Source: DAIPXZ01 sp036782995 (GTDB taxonomy: Bacteria > Bacillota > Clostridia > Saccharofermentanales > Saccharofermentanaceae). Taken from it: 57,856 nucleotides of DNA. Positions 16,696-26,322 of this stretch are shown here, piece by piece. Position 1 is the first letter of the stretch. The number at the start of each line of letters is the position of its first letter. The stretch lies in NCBI GenBank assembly GCA_036782995.1, contig DAIPXZ010000008.1, forward strand, positions 1 to 57,856. The letters run 5' to 3'. A model generated the notes under the pieces. That model ran no database searches and was not told the origin of the DNA. It was given only the letters and a program-made list of their open reading frames with translations. The position numbers and the translations under genes are program-made.

Positions 16696-17803
16696 TTATC
16701 GCATTGCAGTTATTCCGGGAGACGGAATCGGACCAGAAGTAACCGATGCGGCTATTGAAGTTATGGATGCCGTTGGTGCGAAATTCGGTCATACATTCGA
16801 ATACACTAAACTCCTTGCAGGTGGCGCGGCCATTGATGCATATGGCATTCCGCTCCCTGAAGAAACCTTGGTAGCCGCTAAAGAAAGTGACGCGGTACTA
16901 TTAGGCGCTGTAGGTGGTGACAAATGGGATGAGCTTCCTGGTGCTTTGCGACCGGAAAAAGCCCTCCTCGGCTTGCGAAAGGGATTGAATCTCTATGCGA
17001 ATTTACGACCGGCAGTGCTTTTCCCAGAGCTAGCATCGGCAAGTCCACTTCGTTCGGAGCTCGTAAAGAACGGTCTTAACATCATGATTGTGCGTGAATT
17101 GACCGGAGGTATTTATTTCGGGAAACGCGGTCGCAATGAATCTGAAGAACGATTAGAAGACGGTACGCCTAAGGGACAAATCGCTTATGATATCGAAGAA
17201 TACAGCGAAGCTGAAATTGAACGAATTTTGCGTGTCGGCTTCGATCTTGCCAATCAACGAAAAAAGCATGCATTTATTGTTGACAAGGCCAATATTCTAG
17301 AATCCTCTCGATTATGGAGAGAGGTAACGAAGCGTGTTGCCTCGGATTATCCGAATGTAACTTATGAATTCTTGTATGTGGATAACGCATCGATGCAGCT
17401 GGTGAAGCGACCAGCAGAAATGGATGTCATCATCACATCGAACATGTTCGGTGATATTTTATCAGATGAAGCGGGAATGATTACGGGATCAATCGGTATG
17501 CTTCCGTCTGCTTCATTGGGCGTTAAAGGGGCTCCCGGTATGTATGAACCGGTTCACGGTTCGGCACCGGATATCGCAGGTAAAAAAAAGGCCAATCCGC
17601 TCGCAACGATATTGTCGGCGGCAATGCTCATGGATCTCTCACTTGGCCTAAAGAAGGAATCCGATGCAATTCATCAAGCTGTCGGTATGGCACTTGCTAC
17701 GGGAAAACGGACGCGTGATATTGCTTCTTCCGATCAGGAGACGATTCTCTCAACGAGTGAAATGACAGCGCTGGTTCTTGAGAAACTTTCCACAATAGAG
17801 TAA
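16688..17803 (+). CDS. leuB: 3-isopropylmalate dehydrogenase
   Basis: 371 residues. It oxidatively decarboxylates 3-isopropylmalate with NAD+, giving 4-methyl-2-oxopentanoate. Family signatures: IAVIPGDGIGPEV at the N-terminus, the substrate-binding loop IVRELTGGIYFG near 138-149, DNASMQLVKRPAEMDVIITSNMFGDILSDEA near 238-268 with the metal-binding aspartates, and the NAD-binding EPVHGSAPDIAGK near 291-303. The start overlaps the end of leuD and is preceded by AAAGGAG. Confidence 0.96.
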   Translation: MGNYRIAVIPGDGIGPEVTDAAIEVMDAVGAKFGHTFEYTKLLAGGAAIDAYGIPLPEETLVAAKESDAVLLGAVGGDKWDELPGALRPEKALLGLRKGLNLYANLRPAVLFPELASASPLRSELVKNGLNIMIVRELTGGIYFGKRGRNESEERLEDGTPKGQIAYDIEEYSEAEIERILRVGFDLANQRKKHAFIVDKANILESSRLWREVTKRVASDYPNVTYEFLYVDNASMQLVKRPAEMDVIITSNMFGDILSDEAGMITGSIGMLPSASLGVKGAPGMYEPVHGSAPDIAGKKKANPLATILSAAMLMDLSLGLKKESDAIHQAVGMALATGKRTRDIASSDQETILSTSEMTALVLEKLSTIE

Positions 17804-17857
17804 TATGGTTGAACAATGGTAAAAGTTTCAGTAACTATCGATTCGGAGGAAATACCA

Positions 17858-19528
17858 ATGAGTAGCATTCGCAGCCATAAAATGACAAAGGAAATGAATC
17901 GTGCCGGACATCGCTCGCTTCTTTATGCACTTGGTTTGTCAAAAGACGAACTCAATCGTCCGCTTATTGGTGTTGTAAATTCATTTTCAGAACTTATTCC
18001 CGGTCATGTTCACTTGAAAGAAATCACACAATGCGTGAAAGACGGCATTCGTCTTGCAGGTGCGGTACCTTTTGAGTTTCCGGCTATCGCAGTTTGCGAT
18101 GGTTTAGCCATGAACCACGAGGGCATGAAGTATTCATTAGTGAGCCGCGATGTTATCGCTGATTCCTGTGAGTTGATGCTGATGGCACATCCTTTAGATG
18201 CTGTAGTATTTGTTTCCAGTTGTGATAAAGTTACGCCCGGTATGTTGATGGCCGCGGCAAGAATCGATATACCATCCATATTTGTTACAGGCGGACCGAT
18301 GCTTCCGGGAAAGTATAACGGGAATCGTGTCGGACTTTCCGAGCTTTTCGAAGCATGCGGTAGTTGTGCCGCCGGAAAAATGACAGAGAATGAACTCGCA
18401 AAGATGGAAGAGTCTGCGTGTCCGACATGCGGTAGCTGCGCTGGCATGTATACGGCAAATACGATGTCGTGCTTATTGGAAGCCATGGGCATGGCACTTC
18501 CCGGAAATGGAACGATTCCTGCTGTATATGCAGAACGTAGGCGTCTTGCGAAAGAGACCGGAATACGTATCGTTTCTTTACTAAAAGACAATGTCACCGC
18601 GCGTCAGATTTTGACACGCGACAATATTGAGAATGCTTTGCGTGCGGATATGGCACTCGGCGGTTCGACCAATACGGTTTTGCATTTGCTGGCGATATCG
18701 CGTGAAGCGGATTGCCCACTTTCAATGGAGGACGTGAAGCGTATCTCCGATGAGACACCACAAATCACGAAGCTCAATCCGGCAAGTAGCATGTTCATTA
18801 CAGATTTACATGAAGCAGGCGGTATGTCCGCGGTGTTAAAAGAGTTGGCAATCAACAAAAAAATAAATGAAGATGTAAACACGGTGGACGGTACGATGAA
18901 GTCACGTCTTGCCGAAACGATTCCAGGTTCACAATGTAGCGATATGATCCGTGCGTGCAACAGCCCGATATCGAAAGACGGCGGAATCGCTGTGCTTTAC
19001 GGCAATCTCGCAAATGGCAGCGCCATTGTGAAGAAGGGCGCCGTGCTTCCTGAAATGATGTATCATCAGGGTCCGGCACGTGTATTTAATTCTGAAGAAG
19101 AAGCGACTGAGGCTATTTTCGGCGGTCAAATTCAAGCTGGTGATGTGATTGTCATCCGATTTGAAGGCCCGCGTGGTGGCCCGGGCATGCGCGAAATGTT
19201 GACTCCGACATCGGCTGTAGCTGGCATGGGACTCGATTCCACGGTGGCACTTATCACGGACGGACGCTTTTCGGGCGCAACAAGAGGCGCCAGTATAGGG
19301 CATGTGTGTCCGGAGGCTGCGGCAGGCGGATTGCTTGCCAAGGTTATGGAGGGTGACCTGATTACCATAGATATAGTGAATCGCACGATAACGCTTGAGG
19401 TAGATGAAACGACACTGGCAGAACGAGTTAGTATGCCGGCGCCTGAACGCCGGCTTTCTGGAGTTCTTCGTCGATACAGCGAATCTGCGGCATCTGCAAA
19501 TCAGGGAGCAAGCTGGAATATTCGCTGA
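17858..19528 (+). CDS. ilvD: Dihydroxy-acid dehydratase
   Basis: 556 residues from the ATG at 17858, chosen for its GGAGGAAATACCA site; an in-frame ATG at 17816 lacks one. It dehydrates 2,3-dihydroxy-3-methylbutanoate and its methyl homologue to the 2-oxoacids used for valine, leucine and isoleucine. The iron-sulphur cysteines are visible in SSCDKVTPGM (near 120) and CPTCGSCAGMYTANTM (near 188-203). The C-terminal GRFSGATRGASIGHVCPEA element is also typical. It lies 54 nt after leuB, in the same operon. Confidence 0.95.
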   Translation: MSSIRSHKMTKEMNRAGHRSLLYALGLSKDELNRPLIGVVNSFSELIPGHVHLKEITQCVKDGIRLAGAVPFEFPAIAVCDGLAMNHEGMKYSLVSRDVIADSCELMLMAHPLDAVVFVSSCDKVTPGMLMAAARIDIPSIFVTGGPMLPGKYNGNRVGLSELFEACGSCAAGKMTENELAKMEESACPTCGSCAGMYTANTMSCLLEAMGMALPGNGTIPAVYAERRRLAKETGIRIVSLLKDNVTARQILTRDNIENALRADMALGGSTNTVLHLLAISREADCPLSMEDVKRISDETPQITKLNPASSMFITDLHEAGGMSAVLKELAINKKINEDVNTVDGTMKSRLAETIPGSQCSDMIRACNSPISKDGGIAVLYGNLANGSAIVKKGAVLPEMMYHQGPARVFNSEEEATEAIFGGQIQAGDVIVIRFEGPRGGPGMREMLTPTSAVAGMGLDSTVALITDGRFSGATRGASIGHVCPEAAAGGLLAKVMEGDLITIDIVNRTITLEVDETTLAERVSMPAPERRLSGVLRRYSESAASANQGASWNIR

Positions 19529-19568
19529 ATACTTTCTCCGAGGTGGAGAAGAAAGAAAAGGTGAATTT

Positions 19569-21275
19569 ATGAACGGCGCAATGACAGTGGTGACATTCCT
19601 CGAAGAGAAAGGCGTGCCTTTTGCATTCGGTTATCCGGGAGGTCCGATACTCGATATATATGATGCAATCTACAAAAGAAAATTCAATCACATATTAACC
19701 CGACACGAACAAGGCGCGGTGCACGCCGCCGAAGGATATGCAAAATTGACAGGCAAGCCTGGTGTGGTTATTGCGACATCCGGTCCCGGTGCGACGAATC
19801 TCGTCACAGGACTGGCAGATGCTTTTCTTGATTCTGTCCCGATTTTCGCAATTACCGGCGCGGTCGCGCGTGATTCCATCGGAAAAGATGCATTTCAGGA
19901 AGCCGATATCACGGGTATCACGCAGCCGATTACGAAGTACAGCTATTTGGTGATGTCGCCAGAAGACCTTTATCCGACACTGGAAGAGGCGTGGAAATTG
20001 ACGACGGAAGGTAGAAACGGCCCAGTGCTCGTGAATATTCCAAAAGATATTCTTTCCATGGAAATCGCGTGCAAGCTACCAACCGGCCATGGCAAAATAA
20101 TGCATCGCCCGCAACGAAAAAAGGCCGATAACCAAGTGGAAAATGTCTATCATGCTATATGGCAAGCCAAGCGGCCACTCATGATAATCGGTGGTGGCCT
20201 CGTGTTGTCTGAAAATGCCCCATCACTCATGCGTGAATTCACGGAAAAAACAGGTATTCCAGTGGCCTTTACGATGATGGGAAAAGGCGGTATCGACGAG
20301 AAACACGAGAATAGCTTGGGACTTATCGGTATGCACGGAACACCGCAAGCCGACAAAGCACTGGATGAGGCGGATTTATTATTGGCCGTGGGATGTCGAT
20401 TCTCGGATCGTATGATTGGTAATCCTGATCGCTATATGGATGACCGTGAACAAGTTGTCATTCATGTTGATATTGACCCAGCCGAAATCAGCAAGAATAT
20501 TCATGCTAATATCGAAATCGAAGACGACGCGGCAAACTTCTTTACGTGTATGTTATCAGGATTTCCGAAAAAGTCTTTGCCCAAAGCATGGCAAATATGG
20601 AGAGAGAAGCTTTTTGCGATTCGTGAGGAGTATGCATTAGATAATGCGAAGCACTATCCGCTCGATGATTCGCTTTTCCCGCAAGCTGTGGTACGTGAGA
20701 TTTCAAAGCTTTACAAGAATGACAACCCGATTCTCGTGACTGATGTGGGGCAGAATCAGCTTTATGCGACGCAGCATTTTCGCGTGTCGAGTCCGCGCTC
20801 TTTTTTGACATCCGGAGGTCTTGGAACAATGGGTGTTGGTTTGCCTTTCGGAATTGGTGCGGCTCTTGCAGAGAAAAGCCGTCCGGTCGTTGTATTTGTC
20901 GGAGACGGTGGTTTTCAAATGACCATCCAAGAGCTCGGCACATTATGCGAACAACATTTGCCTCTCAAAATCATCATCTTGGATAACCAAAGCCTCGGTA
21001 TGATTCATCAATTGCAAAAAGTCTTTTGCAAACAAAGATACAGTGCATCGGCAATGTTGGCGAATCCGGACTTTTGCACGATTGCGAAGGCGTATGGCAT
21101 CGATGGCATGAAAGTTACAAACAAAGAAGAATTGCTCAAAGGCGCGAAGGCACTTCATGATGCGAAGGGTCCGTTTGTTTTGCATGTGCTAACGAATGCA
21201 GATATGATGGTCTATCCAATGATTCCCGCGGGGAAGAATCCGGAAGACATCCTTTTGTTTGACGATGAGAGATGA
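19569..21275 (+). CDS. ilvB: Acetolactate synthase, large (catalytic) subunit
   Basis: 568 residues from the ATG at 19569. An upstream in-frame ATG at 19404 would overlap ilvD by 125 nt and adds no homologous sequence. It condenses two pyruvates, or pyruvate with 2-oxobutanoate. Visible: the catalytic glutamate in RHEQGAVHAAEGYAK (near 45), GPGATNLVTG (near 75), the FAD/central domain, and the TPP-binding GDGGFQMTIQEL (near 443) through ILDNQSLGM. The gene for the regulatory subunit (ilvN) does not follow; ppx does. It may be elsewhere, or this may be a stand-alone acetolactate synthase. Confidence 0.92.
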   Translation: MNGAMTVVTFLEEKGVPFAFGYPGGPILDIYDAIYKRKFNHILTRHEQGAVHAAEGYAKLTGKPGVVIATSGPGATNLVTGLADAFLDSVPIFAITGAVARDSIGKDAFQEADITGITQPITKYSYLVMSPEDLYPTLEEAWKLTTEGRNGPVLVNIPKDILSMEIACKLPTGHGKIMHRPQRKKADNQVENVYHAIWQAKRPLMIIGGGLVLSENAPSLMREFTEKTGIPVAFTMMGKGGIDEKHENSLGLIGMHGTPQADKALDEADLLLAVGCRFSDRMIGNPDRYMDDREQVVIHVDIDPAEISKNIHANIEIEDDAANFFTCMLSGFPKKSLPKAWQIWREKLFAIREEYALDNAKHYPLDDSLFPQAVVREISKLYKNDNPILVTDVGQNQLYATQHFRVSSPRSFLTSGGLGTMGVGLPFGIGAALAEKSRPVVVFVGDGGFQMTIQELGTLCEQHLPLKIIILDNQSLGMIHQLQKVFCKQRYSASAMLANPDFCTIAKAYGIDGMKVTNKEELLKGAKALHDAKGPFVLHVLTNADMMVYPMIPAGKNPEDILLFDDER

Positions 21276-21283
21276 TGTATAAT
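21255..21283 (+). promoter_or_regulatory. Promoter for ppx-ppk
   Basis: TTGTTT (21255-21260), 17-nt spacer, perfect TATAAT (21278-21283), 41 nt before the ppx start. It overlaps the end of ilvB, so the polyphosphate genes can be expressed apart from the amino-acid operon. Confidence 0.65.
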
Positions 21284-21324
21284 ATCAATAATTGATTATT
21301 CTTGATGTTAGTAGAGGATTCCTT

Positions 21325-22875
21325 ATGTCGAAAAAACAACTCTTGGCCGTTATCGATTTGGGTTCTTTATCCTTGCGTTTGAAGATTTTCGAGCTTTCTC
21401 CCGAGATGGCTCCGAAAGAAATTGAGTCTGCCAGAAGGTATCTTTCCTTGGGCGCGAGAACGTATCGTCATGGAATTCTTTCTTCAGAACAGGTTGCCAA
21501 TCTGTGCGAAGTGCTATCGGGTTTTGTATTAAAACTGAAAGAGTACCGGATTCCAAAGTCCCGAACCATTTGTGTGGTGACTAGTGCTTTTCGCGAGGCC
21601 AATAACCGCGCGGTTGTCCTGGAACAGATTCGTCTCAAAACGGGCTTGGTTGTTGAGGTGCTCGACAATGCAAAGGAACGTTATTTTCATAATCTCGCTG
21701 TAAAAGAATGCCAGCCACATTTCGCCTCCATTATCGAACAGGGCACAATGATGCTCGATATCGGTGCCGGAAGCATGCAGGCGACTGTGTACGATCATTC
21801 GGACTTCGTTTTCAGTCAAAATACTGTCCTAGGTTCTTTACGTATTAGTGAGCTTTTGTCGGACGTCGCACGTCAAACAACGCATTATGCGGAGACATTG
21901 GAAGAATACATTTCGCAGGATCTTGAAGATTACCATGCAATTGAGCCGCGTAATATCAGTTACAAGAATCTGATCGCGTTCGGCGAAGATATTGGATTTA
22001 TCAAGGACTTGGCCGGTATGTCCCCGCGCGAATATTGCTTCCTTTCCAAGGAGCAATTCTTATCGGTTTATGATGCACTAATTAAGATCAGTCCTGCTGA
22101 TTTGATTATGGATAAAGAGATTCCAAAAGATACGGCACCGCTTCTTTTGCCAACGGCGATGATGATAAAAAAGATGCTCGAATACACGGACGCGAAGGGC
22201 GTCCATTTGCCGGCGGCATCGTTAACAGATGGCGTTATGTATGATTTTGCCGAAAAAGAAATGCATTACAATCTTGTTGTATCACCAAAAAAAGATTTGC
22301 TTTCGGGTGCACGCCATCTCGCGAGACGATATCATTCCGATCACAAGCATACGGAGCATGTTGAAAACTCAGCGTTGGTGATATTTGATTGCACGAGGCG
22401 TATCCATGGCATGGGTGAACGTGAAAAGACCATGCTACAATTGGCGGCCATTTTACACGAAGTCGGCAAATACGTGCACATCAGTAACCCGTTTGAGTCT
22501 ACATTCAATATCATCTGCAAGACAGAACTCGTCGGCATGGCGACAGCTGATCGTGAAATTGTTGCCTATGTGGCATTTTTCTACGCGAATCCGGACATGA
22601 TTCACGAGACGGCTTTCCAGGCGCTTGATGATGAAAAGAAAACGTTGGTTTTGAAGCTTACAGCGATACTTCGCATTTGCGACGCGTTGGATGCGTCACA
22701 CAAGCAAAAAATGCGTAATTTGTCACTTACAGTGACCTCAGATTCTGTGACCATTTCGGGTGAGAGTCGCTTAGATATGACATATGAAAAATGGGTGTTT
22801 AACAAACAAAATGAGCTCTTCTTTGATGTCTATGCCATCAAACCGATTTTGCATTTACGGAGGCAAATCAAATGA
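21325..22875 (+). CDS. ppx: Ppx/GppA-type phosphatase with C-terminal HD domain
   Basis: 516 residues from the ATG at 21325 (AGAGGA site; the upstream ATG at 21292 lacks one). Exopolyphosphatases and guanosine pentaphosphatases share this fold. The N-terminal ASKHA-type domain shows AVIDLGSLSLRLKIFE and MMLDIGAGSMQATVYD (near 140), with the catalytic-acid segment TSAFREANNR near 88. The C-terminal half carries an HD-like domain (H…AAILHEVGKYVHIS near 376-392). The stop overlaps the ppk start (ATGA), tying synthesis of the degrading enzyme to polyphosphate kinase. Whether it prefers polyphosphate or pppGpp is not resolvable here; the neighbour favours polyphosphate. Confidence 0.88.
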   Translation: MSKKQLLAVIDLGSLSLRLKIFELSPEMAPKEIESARRYLSLGARTYRHGILSSEQVANLCEVLSGFVLKLKEYRIPKSRTICVVTSAFREANNRAVVLEQIRLKTGLVVEVLDNAKERYFHNLAVKECQPHFASIIEQGTMMLDIGAGSMQATVYDHSDFVFSQNTVLGSLRISELLSDVARQTTHYAETLEEYISQDLEDYHAIEPRNISYKNLIAFGEDIGFIKDLAGMSPREYCFLSKEQFLSVYDALIKISPADLIMDKEIPKDTAPLLLPTAMMIKKMLEYTDAKGVHLPAASLTDGVMYDFAEKEMHYNLVVSPKKDLLSGARHLARRYHSDHKHTEHVENSALVIFDCTRRIHGMGEREKTMLQLAAILHEVGKYVHISNPFESTFNIICKTELVGMATADREIVAYVAFFYANPDMIHETAFQALDDEKKTLVLKLTAILRICDALDASHKQKMRNLSLTVTSDSVTISGESRLDMTYEKWVFNKQNELFFDVYAIKPILHLRRQIK

Positions 22876-25034
22876 CGAAAGAAAAAGGGAAGAAAAAGTC
22901 CGTCAAGGACGCATCCGAGGATAGCAAGGAGTATTCAGTCACGGATTCGACAAGCGATAATGGTTTGCGCTATTTTAATCGCGAATTGAGCTGGCTTGAG
23001 TTCAACAATCGTATTTTGCATGAGGCAAGAGATACGAAGAACCCGTTGCTTGAGCGTATTAAGTTTTTGTCCATTACCTGTTCAAACATGGACGAATTTT
23101 TTATCGTACGTGTCGCCTCATTACGTGATATGTTGAGCATCAAGTACAACGAACGTGATATTTCCGGACGCACGGTAAAAGACCAATTAACACAGATCAA
23201 TGCCAAGTCCAGAGAGAGCATGTCACTCCTTTACTCGACATATTCGCGTTCCATCGTCCCATCCCTTCGCGCACATGGTATTCATTTGATGAACTACGAT
23301 GAGCTTGATTACCGCGGCAAAGAGCTGGCGGACGAGTATTTTCATGCTACGCTTTATCCGATTCTTACACCGATGGCGGTAGATGCATCACGTCCGTTCC
23401 CGCTTATCAACAATCGACAATTAAACCTTTGTGCGTTAATTCGTTCGCACAATGAGCTTTCTAAGACGCATGCAAGGGATGAGAAGGACGGACTGAACGA
23501 ACATGACCGATTCACGACAATACAGATTCCTGCTGTCGTACCTCGTCTTTTTGAACTGCATCTTTCAACGGGCATTAGCTTTATTCCGATTGAGCAAATT
23601 ATCCGTGCAAACCTGAAATATCTCTTTTCCGGAGCCGAAGTCATCGCGTCGGGTTTTTATCGTGTTATGCGAAATGCTGACCTTGATATTGATGAAGATG
23701 AGGCGGAGGATTTGCTGAAGGAGATCGAAGAACAGGTAAGACGTCGTCGCTTCGGTGAGATTATTCGTATGGAAATCAACGATAATACGGACAAGAGACT
23801 GCTTTCCGTGTTGAAAGAATCGCTACACATCGCTGAGTCTGATATTTTTGAAGTGAGCGGTCCTATCGATTTGACATTCCTCATGAAGGTCTATTCGAGA
23901 ACGTGTAATGAATATCCGTCGCTTTGCTATCCGCAATATGTAAGCGCCTTCCCGCAAATGTTTACACCGGGGGAGAATATTTTTGATGCGATTCGGCAAA
24001 AAGACCGTCTCGTTCACCATCCTTACGAAGCCTTTGATCCGGTAATCGAATTTGTACGTCAGGCCGCTGAGGATCCGAATGTGCTTGCCATTAAGCAAAC
24101 ACTCTATCGTGTCAGTAGTAGCTCGCCGATTATTCATTATCTTGCCGAGGCGGCACAAAACGGCAAGCAGGTAATGGTGTTGGTTGAACTGAAGGCTCGT
24201 TTTGATGAGGAAAACAATATCAACTGGGCAAAAATGCTGGAAAAGGCCGGATGCCATGTCATCTACGGCTTGGTCGGGCTGAAGACGCACAGTAAAATCA
24301 CGCTCGTCGTGCGTAATGAAGAAGAGGGTATTCGCCGCTATTTACATCTTGCGACGGGCAACTATAACGACATTACAGCAAAAATATATACCGATATTGG
24401 CTTGTTCACTGCGTCGGAGACATTCGGTGTGGATGCATCCGAGTTTTTCAATATGTTGTCGGGCTATTCGGAACCGCCGGAGTGGAAACGCTTGATTCCG
24501 GCTCCACTTTGGATGAAGAATTTCTTCCTCAAAAAAATCGGGCACGAGGCACAAAACGCGCGCGATGGTAAACCGGCAAAGATTATTGCAAAAATGAATT
24601 CGCTGGTTGATGCGAAGATAATTGACGCGCTTTACGACGCATCATGTGCAGGGGTTCAAATTCAACTCATCATCCGTGGAATTTGCTGTTTGCGACCTGG
24701 TGTAAAGGGATTATCCGAAAACATCGAAGTGCGTTCTATCACTGGTCGTTTCCTCGAACACTCGCGCATATATTACTTTTTCAACGAAGGGCTTGAAGAT
24801 ATCTATCTCTCATCTGCCGATTGGATGCCACGTAATCTCGACCGACGTGTCGAGCTGCTTTTCCCGGTCGAAGATGAAGATTGCAAAGCCCGTTGCATGG
24901 AAGTATTACATGTTGAGCTTGCTGATAATGTCCGAAGCTCTTTTCTCGATGCAAACGGCAATTATCACAAGATGGATTTGCGCGGAAAACACAAAGTCGA
25001 CAGCCAGGAAGAATTGCAAATGCATGAGATTTGA
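22872..25034 (+). CDS. ppk1: Polyphosphate kinase 1
   Basis: 720 residues, standard PPK1 length. It reversibly transfers the gamma phosphate of ATP onto polyphosphate. The start of the N domain reads YFNRELSWLEFNNRIL. The two phospholipase-D-like histidines are visible: His473 in GLKTHSK, the phosphorylated residue by homology, and His630 in EHSRIYYF. The segment VLAIKQTLYRVSSSSPI near 401-417 is strongly conserved in the family. The N-terminus has a 30-residue Lys/Ser-rich extension. It overlaps ppx by 4 nt. Confidence 0.96.
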   Translation: MTKEKGKKKSVKDASEDSKEYSVTDSTSDNGLRYFNRELSWLEFNNRILHEARDTKNPLLERIKFLSITCSNMDEFFIVRVASLRDMLSIKYNERDISGRTVKDQLTQINAKSRESMSLLYSTYSRSIVPSLRAHGIHLMNYDELDYRGKELADEYFHATLYPILTPMAVDASRPFPLINNRQLNLCALIRSHNELSKTHARDEKDGLNEHDRFTTIQIPAVVPRLFELHLSTGISFIPIEQIIRANLKYLFSGAEVIASGFYRVMRNADLDIDEDEAEDLLKEIEEQVRRRRFGEIIRMEINDNTDKRLLSVLKESLHIAESDIFEVSGPIDLTFLMKVYSRTCNEYPSLCYPQYVSAFPQMFTPGENIFDAIRQKDRLVHHPYEAFDPVIEFVRQAAEDPNVLAIKQTLYRVSSSSPIIHYLAEAAQNGKQVMVLVELKARFDEENNINWAKMLEKAGCHVIYGLVGLKTHSKITLVVRNEEEGIRRYLHLATGNYNDITAKIYTDIGLFTASETFGVDASEFFNMLSGYSEPPEWKRLIPAPLWMKNFFLKKIGHEAQNARDGKPAKIIAKMNSLVDAKIIDALYDASCAGVQIQLIIRGICCLRPGVKGLSENIEVRSITGRFLEHSRIYYFFNEGLEDIYLSSADWMPRNLDRRVELLFPVEDEDCKARCMEVLHVELADNVRSSFLDANGNYHKMDLRGKHKVDSQEELQMHEI

Positions 25035-25074
25035 TTTGTCATTCGACGATATTTACATTTCTCACCTACAAATG

Positions 25075-25110
25075 CCGGAAAAGGACAAAAACGTCCGTCT
25101 TTTCCGCACG
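25075..25110 (+). terminator. Hairpin after ppk1, possible terminator
   Basis: GGAAAAGGAC / GTCCgtCTTTTCC imperfect stem with an AAAAAC loop, 40 nt after the ppk1 stop. There is no clean T-run behind it, so termination is uncertain. Confidence 0.4.
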
Positions 25111-25118
25111 AAATTCTG

Positions 25119-25148
25119 TTGACATTTCATAGGTGTACTAGCCATAAT
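25119..25148 (+). promoter_or_regulatory. Promoter for galM
   Basis: Perfect TTGACA (25119-25124), 18-nt spacer, CATAAT (25143-25148), 57 nt before the galM start codon. Confidence 0.7.
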
Positions 25149-25204
25149 AAACATACATTTTCTACCATGCCAGTAGCAATTTAATGAAATAGGAGAAAGC
25201 GATT

Positions 25205-26320
25205 ATGACTGCTTCCAGCGATATCACAACATTTTATTCGGCTTCGAAAGACCTTTCCTGCAAGGAGTATACAATACACAAGAAAACCGGAGAGAGCTTC
25301 TCTGTCATTGAATATGGTGCGTTGATTCACACCTTGTGTGTACCGGATAAAGAAGGGAAGCTGGGAGATATTATGTTGGGCTTTGATACGCTTGACGGAT
25401 ATATGAATAGCGGCTCCGGCCACGGTTCGATTATCGGACGTACGGCGAATCGCACGAAGGGCGCGTCCATGGTTATTGACGGCACTACCTACAATATGCC
25501 GGTCAACGACTGCGGCAATAATTTGCATGGCGGTGAAGGTTGCTTCCAAAACACGTTCTGGAAGGGCGAAATCATCGACGAAGCAAGGGCTCAGTCGTAT
25601 GTGGACGGTATCGTGACTGCTTCAGGACTTCAAATGGAAGGAGACGCAGTACTTCTTACATCTCTTTCCCCTGATGGCACATGCGGCCTTCCGGGCAATC
25701 TTACTACGGAAATCATGTACGGTTGGAGTGAAGATGCGACACTCATCATTCTCTATCGCGGCGTGTCGGACAAGAAGACTGCATTTGCTCCGACAAACCA
25801 TTCGTATATCAATTTGTACGGTGAGAACCAGGGCTCTATATCGGGACAGCTTCTTTGGATTGACGCTGATGAATATACACAAAAAGACATGTGTAATGTT
25901 CCGACGGGCACAATTTTGCCGCTTCAGGGCACACCACTCGATTTTCGTGAAGAACATGCTGTCGATGAAGTCCTTTGCGAGACCAGCAGTTTTGCAGAGC
26001 TAAATTGCTCGAAGGGTGCTGACCAGAACTATTGCCTAAAGACGACTCCGAATACCTATACGCGTTTTGCCTCTGTTTATGCACCGAAAACGGGACGTTT
26101 CATGGAAGCGTTTACGAACTTCCCGGGCGTACAACTCTATTGCGGAAATCACTTGAACGAAGACGGAAAAAACGGCACTCATTATGTGGGATATAATGCC
26201 ATCTGTTTGGAAGCACAGGTTTTCCCTGATGCCATTCATCATGATAATTTCGCTTCGGCCATCATAGATAAGGATGAAGTGAAGGGATATCTTTGCGGAT
26301 ATCGCTTCTCAACGAAGTAA
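25205..26320 (+). CDS. galM: Aldose 1-epimerase (mutarotase)
   Basis: 371 residues, start after AGGAGAAAGCGATT. It interconverts the alpha and beta anomers of galactose or glucose. Family motifs: GRTANRTKGA near 79-88, NNLHGGEGCF near 103-112 (substrate-binding His), PTNHSYINLYG near 197-207 (catalytic His), and the C-terminal catalytic glutamate region CLEAQVFPDAIHH near 337-349. No signal peptide, so intracellular. No Leloir genes (galK, galT) are nearby, so it may serve general hexose or starch-sugar metabolism rather than a galactose operon. Confidence 0.92.
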   Translation: MTASSDITTFYSASKDLSCKEYTIHKKTGESFSVIEYGALIHTLCVPDKEGKLGDIMLGFDTLDGYMNSGSGHGSIIGRTANRTKGASMVIDGTTYNMPVNDCGNNLHGGEGCFQNTFWKGEIIDEARAQSYVDGIVTASGLQMEGDAVLLTSLSPDGTCGLPGNLTTEIMYGWSEDATLIILYRGVSDKKTAFAPTNHSYINLYGENQGSISGQLLWIDADEYTQKDMCNVPTGTILPLQGTPLDFREEHAVDEVLCETSSFAELNCSKGADQNYCLKTTPNTYTRFASVYAPKTGRFMEAFTNFPGVQLYCGNHLNEDGKNGTHYVGYNAICLEAQVFPDAIHHDNFASAIIDKDEVKGYLCGYRFSTK

Positions 26321-26322
26321 TT

